This document shows, piece by piece, positions 1 through 8,697 of a stretch of 64,000 nucleotides of DNA (within the stretch, counting starts at the first letter, position 1; each line of letters opens with the position of its first letter). The position numbers and the translations under genes were made by a program. The notes under the pieces were generated by a model, which did no database searches, was not told the origin of the DNA, and saw nothing but the letters and a program-made list of their open reading frames with translations. Source of the stretch: Oscillospiraceae bacterium (lineage in GTDB: Bacteria > Bacillota > Clostridia > Oscillospirales > Oscillospiraceae); assembly GCA_020025305.1 (NCBI GenBank), contig JAHHSG010000012.1, positions 1-64,000 on the forward strand, given 5' to 3'.

Positions 1-140
1 AAATGGTCAATAAGAGTAGTAAAAGTAATCTTTGCTATATAGACTCTGATCCATGGTGATTGAACCGTTCCCCCCTTCCTTGGGCTCCTGCATTTGTGCG
101 TCCAACAGGTGGGAGTGCGTAAAATTATCACAGCTTACAG
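1..140 (+). ncRNA. possible 3' part of a structured RNA (6S-like), cut by the window edge
   Basis: This stretch has no convincing reading frame. It holds a C-rich and G-rich pattern (for example around 65-120) and is followed directly by a terminator hairpin. Little of it pairs with itself, as expected for one arm of a long hairpin RNA such as 6S RNA whose other arm would lie before base 1. I cannot confirm the family from sequence alone. The alternative is simply the leader of the pot operon. Confidence 0.25.
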
Positions 141-174
141 GTGGCACACCGCACAGCGGTATGCCACTTTTTTT
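141..174 (+). terminator. Rho-independent terminator or attenuator before potA
   Basis: Arms 141-152 and 156-167 pair with one mismatch around a 3-base loop, followed by seven T. It ends about 40 bases before the potA start. No good promoter is visible between it and potA, so it may act as an attenuator for the operon rather than only ending an upstream RNA. Confidence 0.75.
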
Positions 175-215
175 ATTTGAAAATAAAAAGATACTATAGA
201 AAGTGTGGGAGAAAG

Positions 216-1334
216 ATGGATAAGATCATTGAGCTGAAAAATATTTCCAAGTCCTTTGACGGTGAGACGATTCTCGATCAGATCAACTTGGACATTTACG
301 ACAACGAATTTATCACGCTGTTGGGACCTTCCGGCTGTGGTAAAACCACCACGCTGCGGATCATCGGGGGCTTTATCCAGCCCGATGAGGGCGATGTCGT
401 TTTTATGGGAGAGCGCATCAACGATATGCCTCCCCATAAGCGCAATGTGAATACTGTTTTTCAGAAATATGCCCTCTTTCCCCATTTGAACGTTTACGAG
501 AATGTAGCGTTTCCCCTCCGTGAGCGGAAACTCCCCAAGGCGGAGATTGATCAGAAAGTGACGGAAATGCTGAAATTGGTGATGCTTTCCGGTTTTGCAA
601 ATCGCCGTGTTACCAGCCTTTCCGGCGGTCAGCAGCAGCGTGTAGCCATTGCCCGGGCCCTGGTGAATCACCCCAAGGTTCTGCTGCTCGATGAGCCCTT
701 GGGCGCTTTGGATCTGAAACTCCGTAAGGATATGCAGCAGGAGCTGAAAAAGATCCAGAAGAGCACCGGAATCACCTTCATCTTCGTCACCCACGATCAG
801 GAGGAGGCCTTGAGCATGTCCGACACCATTGTGGTGATGAGCGAGGGTAAAATCCAGCAGATTGGTACGCCGATTGATATTTATAATGAGCCGGTCAATG
901 CCTTTGTGGCCGACTTCATTGGAGAGAGCAATATCATTGACGGCGTGATGCTGGAGGACTATAAGGCCCGCTTTGCCGGACATGTCTTTGACTGTCTGGA
1001 TGCCGGCTTTGCGAAGAATGAGCCGGTGGATGTGGTGGTCCGTCCTGAAGACGTGGATATTGTCCCCGTGGAAAAAGGTATGCTGGACGGCATTGTCACC
1101 TCCGTCACCTTTATGGGCGTTCACTACGAGATCATCGTGGATATCAAAGGCTTTAAGTGGATGATCCAGACCACGGATTTCGTGGATGTGGACGAGCATA
1201 TCGGTCTTTATTTGGAGCCAGATGCCATTCATGTTATGAAGAAGTCCAAGTACTCCGGTATGTTCGGCGATTACTCTTCCTTCTCCAATGAGCTGGACGA
1301 GCTTTCCAATCCGGGAGGTGACGAGGAGGAATGA
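216..1334 (+). CDS. potA: PotA, spermidine/putrescine ABC importer ATPase
   Basis: This 372-residue ABC ATPase should power polyamine uptake at the inner face of the membrane with PotBCD. Visible motifs are Walker A GPSGCGKTT (37-45), Q-loop Q83, signature LSGGQ (135-139), Walker B LLLDEP (156-161) and switch H193. After about residue 240 comes the C-terminal TOBE-type regulatory domain typical of PotA. The ATG at 216 follows a GGGAGAAAG ribosome site; an upstream in-frame ATG at 141 lies in the terminator and is unlikely. The stop overlaps the potB start (ATGA). The family assignment rests on motif pattern plus the potBCD neighbours. Confidence 0.95.
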   Translation: MDKIIELKNISKSFDGETILDQINLDIYDNEFITLLGPSGCGKTTTLRIIGGFIQPDEGDVVFMGERINDMPPHKRNVNTVFQKYALFPHLNVYENVAFPLRERKLPKAEIDQKVTEMLKLVMLSGFANRRVTSLSGGQQQRVAIARALVNHPKVLLLDEPLGALDLKLRKDMQQELKKIQKSTGITFIFVTHDQEEALSMSDTIVVMSEGKIQQIGTPIDIYNEPVNAFVADFIGESNIIDGVMLEDYKARFAGHVFDCLDAGFAKNEPVDVVVRPEDVDIVPVEKGMLDGIVTSVTFMGVHYEIIVDIKGFKWMIQTTDFVDVDEHIGLYLEPDAIHVMKKSKYSGMFGDYSSFSNELDELSNPGGDEEE

Positions 1335-2227
1335 AACCCAAAGCTATGCATCGCAAAAGGTTTAACAGCTACAATGCAGCCCTTCTCCCCTACTCGATCT
1401 GGGCACTGCTGTTTATTCTGATACCTCTGATTTTCGTGGCCTACTACGCCTTTACGGATAATGAGTTCAACTTTACTACGGAGAATATTGCGCGCTTTTT
1501 TAACACGATTGGACAAATCCGAGATGACTCCGGAAATGTGTCTGAGATTCGAACCTATCTTGTGATCTTCATGCGCTCATTAAAGCTGGCCATCATGTCC
1601 ACGCTGGTCTGTCTGATCATGGGCTACCCCATCGCCTATATCATGGCTCGTGCTCCGGAGCGCACGCAGAAGATGATGATGACCCTCATCATGATCCCTA
1701 TGTGGATGAACTTCCTCATCCGCACGTATGCCTGGATGACCATTTTGCAGGATAAGGGGATTCTCAATAATATTCTTCAGATGTTCGGTCTGAATCCTGT
1801 CCACATCATCGGTACGGAGGCGGCGGTACTCATTGGCATGGTCTACGACTACTTGCCCTATATGGTTCTGCCCATCTTCTCTATTATGGCCAAAATGGAC
1901 GATAAGCTGCTGGAGGCAGCCCGCGATCTGGGCTGTGGGAGCATAGCAGTGCTGCGCCGTGTGATCTTCCCGCTGAGTTTACCGGGCGTGGTTTCTGGTA
2001 TTACTATGGTATTGATTCCCTCGATCAGTACCTTCTATATTTCGCAAAAATTAGGTAACGGCAACTTCTTCCTGATCGGTGATGCCATTGAGGGGCAGTA
2101 TGTGGCCGGCAACTTCCATTTTGCTGCGGCCATGGCCTTTATCCTAATGGCCATCCTGCTGGTATTTATGGCACTGATTAAATATATCACTGCTCGTTAT
2201 CTGTATGGAGGTGAAAATAATGCATAA
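1331..2227 (+). CDS. potB: PotB, polyamine ABC importer permease
   Basis: This 298-residue membrane protein has about six hydrophobic segments and the permease EAA-type loop (LLEAARDLGCG, about residues 196-206), which docks on PotA. It is one of the two channel subunits of a polyamine importer. The start overlaps the potA stop by four bases and sits after a strong GAGGAGG site inside potA. Its end overlaps the potC ribosome site, so the genes should be translationally coupled. PotB and PotC are assigned by order and resemblance. Confidence 0.93.
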   Translation: MKPKAMHRKRFNSYNAALLPYSIWALLFILIPLIFVAYYAFTDNEFNFTTENIARFFNTIGQIRDDSGNVSEIRTYLVIFMRSLKLAIMSTLVCLIMGYPIAYIMARAPERTQKMMMTLIMIPMWMNFLIRTYAWMTILQDKGILNNILQMFGLNPVHIIGTEAAVLIGMVYDYLPYMVLPIFSIMAKMDDKLLEAARDLGCGSIAVLRRVIFPLSLPGVVSGITMVLIPSISTFYISQKLGNGNFFLIGDAIEGQYVAGNFHFAAAMAFILMAILLVFMALIKYITARYLYGGENNA

Positions 2228-3053
2228 AATGAGATTATCCTCCAAAATCTACAGCACTCTTATTTTTATCTTCCTCTTTGCCCCCATTGCTGTCCTGCTG
2301 GTTTTCTCCTTTAATGCCTCTAAGAGCCTTTCTGTGATGTCCGGCTTCTCTCTGCAGTGGTATTATGATCTGTTCAATGACCACAACACATTGGAGGCTG
2401 TTCGTAATACGCTGATTCTGGCACTCTCCGCGACAGCCATCTCTACCGTCATGGGTACGGCCGCTGCGCTGGGCATTGACCGGCTGCGCAGCCGCTGGTA
2501 TCGCCGTGTGATGAATACCGTCACCGACATCCCCATGACCAACCCCGACATCATCACCGGTATTTCCCTGATGCTGATGTTCGTATTTGTGGGACGTCTC
2601 TTCGGTGCCGCCACCAGCCTCAGCTTTTGGACAATGCTCATTGCCCATGTCACCTTCTGCCTGCCCTATGTGATCTTGCAGGTGCTTCCCAAGCTGCAGC
2701 AGATGGACAAGTCTCTGCCGGAGGCCGCTATGGATTTAGGCTGCACCCCTATCCGCGCTTTTTTTAAGGTGGAGCTGCCTGAGATGCTGCCCGGCATCGT
2801 CACAGGTGCCATTATGGCCTTCACGCTCTCCTTGGACGACTTCGTCATCAGCTACTTCACCAGCGGCAACGGATTTGAAACATTACCCATCCGCATCTAC
2901 AGCATGACAAAAAAGACAGTCACACCTAAGATGTACGCGCTGGCCACCATCATCTTCTTTATTACCATGACGCTTCTACTCATCAACAACGTGATTGACA
3001 CAGAGGACAGCCGCAAGCTGCGGGAGAAGCGAAAGAAGAAATCCGTCAATTAA
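2220..3053 (+). CDS. potC: PotC, polyamine ABC importer permease
   Basis: This 277-residue membrane protein is the second permease of the importer, with six predicted membrane segments and an EAA loop (LPEAAMDLGCTP). The ATG at 2220 is preferred because GGAGGTG lies six bases before it; an in-frame ATG at 2205 is part of that ribosome site. The first eight bases overlap the potB end. The C-terminus is strongly basic (KLREKRKKKS), as expected for a cytoplasmic tail. Confidence 0.93.
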   Translation: MHKMRLSSKIYSTLIFIFLFAPIAVLLVFSFNASKSLSVMSGFSLQWYYDLFNDHNTLEAVRNTLILALSATAISTVMGTAAALGIDRLRSRWYRRVMNTVTDIPMTNPDIITGISLMLMFVFVGRLFGAATSLSFWTMLIAHVTFCLPYVILQVLPKLQQMDKSLPEAAMDLGCTPIRAFFKVELPEMLPGIVTGAIMAFTLSLDDFVISYFTSGNGFETLPIRIYSMTKKTVTPKMYALATIIFFITMTLLLINNVIDTEDSRKLREKRKKKSVN

Positions 3054-3109
3054 CTTTGTGTCTTTTTATATCCATATAAATTTTTTGTTTTTAGGAGGAC
3101 AAACACACA

Positions 3110-4222
3110 ATGAAGAAAAGACTTACCGCAATGTGCCTGGCACTGATTCTGATCCTGAGCATGACTCTAACCGGTTGCGGCAGCTCTGACACCCTGACCC
3201 TGAATGTCTACAACTGGGGTGAGTACATCTCTGATGGCAGTGAGGGCAGCTTCGATACGATCAAAGGTTTCGAAGCTTGGTACGAGGAAACCTATGGACA
3301 GCCAGTCAAGGTGAATTACACCACCTTTGATTCCAATGAGAATATGTACAATAAGATTTCCAAGGGTGCTGTCAGCTACGATGTGATCATTCCCTCTGAC
3401 TATATGATCGCCCGTATGGCGCAGGAAAATTTGCTGCTGCCGCTGAACTTTGATAACATTCCCAACTATCAGTATATTGATGACACCTTTAGGGGACTTT
3501 ATTATGATCCCCAAAACCAGTACACCGTCCCCTATACCTACGGCATTGTGGGCGTGATTTACGATGCCAACGTGGTGGATGAGGCGGACGCAGGCAGCTG
3601 GGATCTGATGTGGAACGAGAAGTATGCCGGCAGCATCCTGCAGTATAACAACTCGCGTGATGCTTTTGGTACCGCTATGTACAAGCTGGGTTTGGATGTC
3701 AACTCCACCGATAAGGCAGACTGGCAGCGGGCTTGCGATGAGCTGATCAAGCAGCGTCCTCTGCGCTATGCCCTTGTGATGGACGAGATCTACAACATGA
3801 TGGAATCGGGTGAAGCCGCTATCGGCTCGTACTATGCCGGCGACTACTTCACCATGGTTGACGCACAGGCAGATACTGTAGATTTGCAGTTTTACTATCC
3901 TGAGCGTACCAACTTCTATGTAGACGCTATGTGTATCCCCTCCTGCGCACAGAACAAGGACCTGGCGGAAATTTTCATTAACTATATGCTCTCTGAGGAG
4001 GCGGCCATCGCCAATGCGGAGTATACCTACTATGCCTCCCCCAACAGCCTTGTCTATGATAACCCTGGCTATCAAGAGGACATGGGCGAAGAGGCCATGG
4101 AGATCCTCTATCCTCATCTGGATGACTTCTCTGCTTCCTATAACCAGTATGCCTACCGTAATCTGGATACGGAAATGCTGGACTATCTGAATACGCTCTG
4201 GGAGCAAGTCAAGATCAGCTGA
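3110..4222 (+). CDS. potD: PotD, polyamine-binding lipoprotein
   Basis: This 370-residue extracellular binding protein delivers spermidine or putrescine to PotBC. A lipoprotein signal is clear: MKKR, a hydrophobic core, then LTGC with the lipidated Cys at residue 23. The mature protein opens with LNVYNWGEYI, a stretch typical of PotD/PotF proteins. A TAGGAGG site lies before the ATG. It is the last gene of the operon and is followed by a strong hairpin shared with the convergent ispA. Confidence 0.95.
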   Translation: MKKRLTAMCLALILILSMTLTGCGSSDTLTLNVYNWGEYISDGSEGSFDTIKGFEAWYEETYGQPVKVNYTTFDSNENMYNKISKGAVSYDVIIPSDYMIARMAQENLLLPLNFDNIPNYQYIDDTFRGLYYDPQNQYTVPYTYGIVGVIYDANVVDEADAGSWDLMWNEKYAGSILQYNNSRDAFGTAMYKLGLDVNSTDKADWQRACDELIKQRPLRYALVMDEIYNMMESGEAAIGSYYAGDYFTMVDAQADTVDLQFYYPERTNFYVDAMCIPSCAQNKDLAEIFINYMLSEEAAIANAEYTYYASPNSLVYDNPGYQEDMGEEAMEILYPHLDDFSASYNQYAYRNLDTEMLDYLNTLWEQVKIS

Positions 4223-4246
4223 CCATTGTGGTAATATAATGCAATA

Positions 4247-4285
4247 TAAAAAGATCACCTGCCTACGGCAGGTGATCTTTTTATA
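4247..4285. terminator. bidirectional terminator between potD and ispA
   Basis: A near-perfect hairpin (AAGATCACCTGCC / GGCAGGTGATCTT, loop TAC) is flanked by A-rich and T-rich sides, so it can stop transcription from both converging operons. Confidence 0.9.
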
Positions 4286-4293
4286 TTCCTCTA

Positions 4294-5163
4294 TCAATTT
4301 TCCCGTCCCAGCATCCGATCTGCTAATTCCCACAGGAAATCGTGGTCTTCCCAATCTTTAATGGCTGCTTTGGCGCGATTCGTGCAGGCCTCTACTTCTT
4401 GGTTACAGCCATCTACGCCCAGAACATCCACGAAGGTGATTTTTCCCTCATCTTTGTCCGAGCCAATCGGCTTACCGAAGGTAAGTTCATCCCCTACTAC
4501 ATCCAACACATCGTCTCGAATCTGAAAGGCCAGTCCCAACTGCTCAGCAAACACGACAGCCTGTGCCCGTTTCTCTTTGAAAATACCGGCAGCCGCACAG
4601 CCCAGTTCCGCCGCACCGGCGATCATGGCCCCCGTCTTCAGGCGGATAAGATTCGTCAGCCCTGTCACGTCCTCCACGTCGTACACGGTGTCCAGTACCT
4701 GTCCGGCCACCATACCATCAGCACCACAAGCTTTAGAGAGTATTTCCACCGCGTCAATGCGGCTCTCAGCGCTCATACCGGGTGCCTGAGCGATCAAACG
4801 GAATGCCTCCGGCTGCATGGCATCACCAGCCAGAATCGCCAGCGTCTCGCCGTAGACACGATGATTCGTGGGCTTGCCGCGGCGCAAATCGTCATCATCC
4901 ATACAGGGAAGATCATCGTGGATCAAGGAATAGTTATGAACCAGCTCCAGCGCACAGGCATAAGGGAGTGCTAAGTGCCAGTCCACACCACCCAGCCGCG
5001 CAAACTCCAGCGTCAAGACGGGGCGGATCCGCTTTCCACCTGCCAGAAGGCTGTAGCGGATGGCTTCATAAAGACGCCCATAGGGCTTTTCCTCGGTGAA
5101 AAGATGATTAAGATATGCTTCGATCGCATTTTGATAGGCAGTATAACGAGTAGCGTAGTCCAT
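4294..5163 (-). CDS. ispA: IspA, farnesyl/geranyl diphosphate synthase
   Basis: This 289-residue short-chain trans-prenyl transferase condenses isopentenyl diphosphate with allylic diphosphates to supply undecaprenyl and quinone precursors. Both aspartate-rich motifs are present: DDLPCMDDDD starting near residue 83 and RDDVLDVVGD near 223. GGKRIRP (42-48) is the usual substrate-binding stretch. The ATG at 5163 follows GAGGAAT at the end of xseB; a longer frame from 5208 would overlap xseB. It is the last gene of the spoIIIA-nusB-xse operon. The usual downstream dxs is absent; the convergent pot operon is there instead. Confidence 0.93.
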   Translation of the reverse strand: MDYATRYTAYQNAIEAYLNHLFTEEKPYGRLYEAIRYSLLAGGKRIRPVLTLEFARLGGVDWHLALPYACALELVHNYSLIHDDLPCMDDDDLRRGKPTNHRVYGETLAILAGDAMQPEAFRLIAQAPGMSAESRIDAVEILSKACGADGMVAGQVLDTVYDVEDVTGLTNLIRLKTGAMIAGAAELGCAAAGIFKEKRAQAVVFAEQLGLAFQIRDDVLDVVGDELTFGKPIGSDKDEGKITFVDVLGVDGCNQEVEACTNRAKAAIKDWEDHDFLWELADRMLGREN

Positions 5164-5167
5164 CTTT

Positions 5168-5395
5168 CTATTCCTCACTTGTAAATTCATTTTCAATCGG
5201 TGTTCCATCCGGCCCCTTCATAAGGCGAACCACCTGCTGCTCCGCGTTGTCCAGTTCCTCACGGCAGGAACCTACGAGATGCGTTCCCTCTTCAAAAAGC
5301 TTTAGGGAATCCTCCAACGACGCATCGCCCTTTTCCAGCTTGGCCACAATGGCCTCTAAGCGCACCATCTTCTCTTCAAATGTCATCTGACCCAT
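5168..5395 (-). CDS. xseB: XseB, exodeoxyribonuclease VII small subunit
   Basis: This 75-residue helical protein matches the small subunit of exonuclease VII, which binds XseA and degrades single-stranded DNA to oligonucleotides. It begins TFEEKMVRLEAIVAKLEKGDASLEDSLKLFEEG in the family pattern (conserved LE.IV..LE.G...L..S...F..G). It starts five bases after the xseA stop and ends at the ispA ribosome site, so it is in one operon with both. Confidence 0.93.
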   Translation of the reverse strand: MGQMTFEEKMVRLEAIVAKLEKGDASLEDSLKLFEEGTHLVGSCREELDNAEQQVVRLMKGPDGTPIENEFTSEE

Positions 5396-5399
5396 TGTA

Positions 5400-6605
5400 T
5401 TACTCCCCTTTATGATTCACTGTACAGTGCAGTTCTCCTTCGTGAAGGCGCACACGAATCTGCTCACCTGTCTCTACCTGCCCGGCACTGCGCAGCACTG
5501 TGCCATCCTCGCTCTGGGCCAGTGCGTACCCCCGTCCCAGCACCCGCAAGGGGCTGAGCGCATCCAGTTTGGCAGCCATCTGGCCGAAGCTGCGATGGCG
5601 CTGCTCCAGCTGCATCCGTGCCACTGCCGCCATTTTTTCCTGCAGATAGTCCAGCTGCTGCCGCCGATCCTGCAAAATGGTGGTAGGATCGGTGAGTGCG
5701 CGTTTGTCCGCAAGATACTGCAGCTTCCGGTTTCCGCGTTCGAGCAGGTTGAGCTCCGCCTGCACCAGACGATTGCCGCTATTCTGCAAGCCGCGCAGCA
5801 GCTCTGTCATATCCGGTACGGCAATCTCCGCAGCATTGGACGGTGTAGAGGCGCGGCGATCCGCCACAAAGTCGGAAATGGTCACATCCGGCTCGTGCCC
5901 TACCGCCGAAATAACGGGAATTTCCGAGTCGTAAATGGCACGAGCTACCCGTTCATCGTTAAAGGCCCACAAGTCCTCCAATGACCCGCCGCCACGACCG
6001 GTGATCAGTACATCGCCCAACCGCCAACGATTAGCATAACGGATGGCCCCCACAATTTCCGCCGGTGCCTCTGCTCCCTGCACACGCACCGGCAAAAGAA
6101 GAACCTTTGTCAGCGGATAGCGGCGGCGAAGGATCCGGATCATGTCATGAACCGCAGCGCCAGACCCACTGGTGACAATGGCGATTTTCTCAGGAAAACG
6201 GGGCAGCGGCTTCTTATGGGCGGAATCAAAGAGCCCTTCCTGATACAGCTTCTCCTTCAGCTGTTCAAAAGCCACATACAAATCTCCGATACCATCGGCA
6301 GAAAGGCGTGTACAGTAGAGCTGATAGACACCGTCACGGGGATAGACGGAGATACGCCCGGAGGCAATTACCTTCATTCCGTCACCGGGGCGAAATCGCA
6401 GCTTCACGGCAGAGCCCTTAAACATGACGCAGCGCAACACGCTGCCCTCGTCCTTTAATGTAAAATAGTGATGTCCCGAGGCATACACTTTATAATTGGA
6501 GAGCTCACCCCGGATGAGAATATTGCTTAATTCCGGCTGCCCCTCCACAAGATTTTTCACGTATTGGTTGACTTCGGACACTGCATAGATCCGCTGATCT
6601 TCCAC
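5400..6605 (-). CDS. xseA: XseA, exodeoxyribonuclease VII large subunit
   Basis: This 401-residue protein is the catalytic subunit of exonuclease VII. An N-terminal OB-fold (about 1-100) precedes the nuclease core with VTSGSGAAVHDM and the DVLITGRGGGSLEDLW stretch typical of the family, then a long helical region. The start is a GTG at 6605 after GGGGAGGG. Length is slightly short of the roughly 450 usual for the family. It is downstream of nusB across a small hairpin. Confidence 0.93.
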   Translation of the reverse strand: MEDQRIYAVSEVNQYVKNLVEGQPELSNILIRGELSNYKVYASGHHYFTLKDEGSVLRCVMFKGSAVKLRFRPGDGMKVIASGRISVYPRDGVYQLYCTRLSADGIGDLYVAFEQLKEKLYQEGLFDSAHKKPLPRFPEKIAIVTSGSGAAVHDMIRILRRRYPLTKVLLLPVRVQGAEAPAEIVGAIRYANRWRLGDVLITGRGGGSLEDLWAFNDERVARAIYDSEIPVISAVGHEPDVTISDFVADRRASTPSNAAEIAVPDMTELLRGLQNSGNRLVQAELNLLERGNRKLQYLADKRALTDPTTILQDRRQQLDYLQEKMAAVARMQLEQRHRSFGQMAAKLDALSPLRVLGRGYALAQSEDGTVLRSAGQVETGEQIRVRLHEGELHCTVNHKGE

Positions 6606-6629
6606 GCTGCGACCCTCCCCTATCGAAAA

Positions 6630-6659
6630 CAGGCAGAGCTGTCAGCCCTGCCTGTTTAG
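6630..6659 (-). terminator. hairpin between nusB and xseA, weak terminator or attenuator
   Basis: Directly after the nusB stop the minus strand forms ACAGGCAGGGCT / AGCTCTGCCTGT with a GAC loop, one mismatch, then only three or four T. The short T-run suggests partial termination that lowers xse-ispA expression relative to nusB. Confidence 0.55.
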
Positions 6660-7109
6660 TTAATTTTTAACTTCCTCTCGCAAAAAGCTGCCCAGAATAC
6701 CGTTCATAAAACGAACCACCTCGGGTGCTTCATACTTTTTGGCAATCTCAATTGCCTCGTTGATAGCCACGCCATGGGGAATTTCCGGCATATAGAGAAT
6801 CTCAAACATAGCCACGCGCATAATGGCGGAAGCCACCAAAGATATGCGTTCAAATCGCCAGTTTTGGGAATAGGCCTCAATGTATGCATCCAGCTCGGCT
6901 GCATGCTCTGCAACACCGGAAACCAAGCGGCAGATGTACTGCTTCTGCTTTTCATTGGGCATATCCTGATAAATTTCACACTCAGCGGCTAAATCGGAAA
7001 AATTTTCCGCTGACAGGCGCTGCGTCAAAAACTCATGGATAGGCAGATCCGTAAAACTGAATTCATAAGCCAAATGTGTGGCAATCTCTCTTGCTGTACT
7101 GCGTGTCAT
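6660..7109 (-). CDS. nusB: NusB, transcription antitermination factor
   Basis: This 149-residue all-helical protein binds NusE/S10 and boxA RNA for rRNA antitermination. The C-terminal half carries the family pattern AIMRVAMFEILYMPEIPHGVAINEAIEIAKKY, where VAINEA.E.AK.Y is diagnostic; the end (FMNGILG) also matches. The N-terminal TARE(I/L)A pattern fits too. It lies between asp23 and xseA as in many Clostridia. Confidence 0.95.
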   Translation of the reverse strand: MTRSTAREIATHLAYEFSFTDLPIHEFLTQRLSAENFSDLAAECEIYQDMPNEKQKQYICRLVSGVAEHAAELDAYIEAYSQNWRFERISLVASAIMRVAMFEILYMPEIPHGVAINEAIEIAKKYEAPEVVRFMNGILGSFLREEVKN

Positions 7110-7138
7110 GGTAATTTAGATCCTCATCTCTCTATCTC

Positions 7139-7498
7139 TTACTCGAAGCTGATTCCGCCAACATGGACGTTTACGGCGCTTACATCAAAACCGGTCATAT
7201 CCCGCAGTGCGGTAAATACGCTCTCCTGCACCTTGGTGGCAATCTCAGAGACGGCACAGCCATAGCGGATGATCAGAAACAGCTGCACGACAATGGCATC
7301 TTCCACCATCTCCACACGAACACCCTTGGCCGTCATTTTCTTGCCGCCCATGAAGTCGGACATATTAGCACTCAAAAGACCGCTGACGCCATCCACATCC
7401 AGTGCAGCAGACGTGGCAACAGACGCCACAACATCCTCGGAAATCTGGATAGTTCCCATATTTTCCTGATGCGTCATATATTCTTTATTATCACCCAT
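7139..7498 (-). CDS. Asp23/Gls24 family envelope stress protein
   Basis: This 119-residue protein belongs to the Asp23/Gls24 (YqhY) family, found in the cytoplasm near the membrane and often linked to envelope stress or lipid metabolism. The core GTIQISEDVVASVATSAALDVDGV and later DAIVVQLFLIIRYGC match the family. The ATG at 7498 follows GGAGATTTTTGATT; a longer frame from 7531 lacks a ribosome site. It sits between spoIIIAH and nusB, the usual clostridial position. Confidence 0.92.
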   Translation of the reverse strand: MGDNKEYMTHQENMGTIQISEDVVASVATSAALDVDGVSGLLSANMSDFMGGKKMTAKGVRVEMVEDAIVVQLFLIIRYGCAVSEIATKVQESVFTALRDMTGFDVSAVNVHVGGISFE

Positions 7499-7576
7499 AA
7501 TCAAAAATCTCCTAAATTGTATCATTTGCATTATAAGTATATTCAGTATACCATTTTCCCGGAGAAATTACAACTA

Positions 7577-8167
7577 TTAATTTGACTCCATGATTTTGAT
7601 CTGATCGGCGGTATAATCTGTCTCATTGATGACGATATCTTTGATTCTCGCCACATCCGCTTTGTCCAGGCCATCGTTGTCGCAAACAACGACACTGACA
7701 CTATCACTGCCCATAAAAGTGACGCAGTCATCATACCCCTTAGCCGTCACGAGACTCTCGATCTGAGACTCCGCCACTGTGTAAGATGCCAGTACCTGCA
7801 GTGTCTCAGAGGCTTCATTCAGGACACTTTGCTCTGCATTTTCATCGGTCTCCGCCTCCTTCAGCATGCTGATGGCGTTATCACGGGCCTGCTTGCGGCT
7901 GAGCCGTGCAGTGGCAAAATAATCATCCTCCGCCGATGAGGGTTCTCCCTGGTTAGCCGCATTGTTGGCCTCATCCTGAGATGAAACCAATGTAGACTGC
8001 CCCAGCACCTTGGAGCTCTCTGACACATTGTCGGCGTAGCGCCAGTTCAGATAGACTGCCGTTCCCACCAGCAAAAGCACTGTGGCTGCCACTGCCCGCT
8101 TTTTCCAGACCTGCTTCATTGAGCCCTTGACTGCATCTTTCATTTTGCCTTTCATTTTACCTTTCAT
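7577..8167 (-). CDS. spoIIIAH: SpoIIIAH, mother-cell engulfment channel protein
   Basis: This 196-residue protein is the mother-cell partner that binds forespore SpoIIQ in the A-Q channel. A basic start with repeated KGKM units (1-10) is followed by one membrane segment (about 25-42), a variable linker with SQDEANN, and the C-terminal YscJ-like fold containing LVTAKGYDDCVTFMGSDSVSVVV. The ATG at 8167 follows GAGGAGGAGC; an in-frame start at 8194 would lie inside spoIIIAG. It ends the spoIIIA set. Confidence 0.92.
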   Translation of the reverse strand: MKGKMKGKMKDAVKGSMKQVWKKRAVAATVLLLVGTAVYLNWRYADNVSESSKVLGQSTLVSSQDEANNAANQGEPSSAEDDYFATARLSRKQARDNAISMLKEAETDENAEQSVLNEASETLQVLASYTVAESQIESLVTAKGYDDCVTFMGSDSVSVVVCDNDGLDKADVARIKDIVINETDYTADQIKIMESN

Positions 8168-8181
8168 CAAACCGCTCCTCC

Positions 8182-8697
8182 TCACGTACTCCATTTTACA
8201 ATTGATACTTTGTCACTGCTCAAGCCTGTCAGTGCGCAGACCGCTTCCATCAATGCCAGACGGACAGACGCACGATCCGCTCCCTGACAAACTAAAACAG
8301 CGCCTTGATAAACGGGATAAATCTGCTGGGTCACCACAATATCCTCCACACCACTGCCGCGGTTGAGCGTCACGGTAGAGCGCTCGGTCCGCTGCTCATC
8401 CGCCGCCGCAGTGAGATCGCTGTCTTCTGCCAACTGCAGCTGCGAACCCCTTTGCAGCGTCAGCATCAGCTGCAGCTGTCCGGCTCCTTCGATCCGACTT
8501 AAAACTTCCTCCATTCTCTCCTCCTCGCGCTCCAAAGAAAAGGTTTCGCGTCCCGCGGGCTCACCGGGCTGTTCCTTGTGTTGGCCGCCGTTGGTAGGCA
8601 GCAGCATGAGCACAACGCCCGCAAGAATCACCAAAATCACAAATCGGTACTTCTTCCAAAGGGCCGCCGCGTCTATCCCGCCCTCTTTCCATTTCAT
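8182..8697 (-). CDS. spoIIIAG: SpoIIIAG, stage III sporulation ring protein
   Basis: This 171-residue protein has one membrane segment (about 20-36), then a ring-building YscJ/FliF-like domain with the family stretch EEERMEEVLSRIEGAGQ and, later, GVEDIVVTQQIYPVYQGAVLVCQGA. In Bacillus subtilis the homologue forms a large ring in the A-Q channel. The ATG at 8697 overlaps the spoIIIAF stop (ATGA). It is somewhat shorter than the usual 200-230 residues. Confidence 0.93.
   Translation of the reverse strand: MKWKEGGIDAAALWKKYRFVILVILAGVVLMLLPTNGGQHKEQPGEPAGRETFSLEREEERMEEVLSRIEGAGQLQLMLTLQRGSQLQLAEDSDLTAAADEQRTERSTVTLNRGSGVEDIVVTQQIYPVYQGAVLVCQGADRASVRLALMEAVCALTGLSSDKVSIVKWST

Noticed and set aside
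135..1232. 365-codon open frame on the minus strand opposite potA
   Set aside because: It mirrors potA codon structure, has no ribosome site and no family pattern; potA itself has all ABC motifs.
3167..4354. 395-codon minus-strand frame opposite potD
   Set aside because: Antisense shadow of a clear lipoprotein gene; it also runs through the bidirectional terminator.
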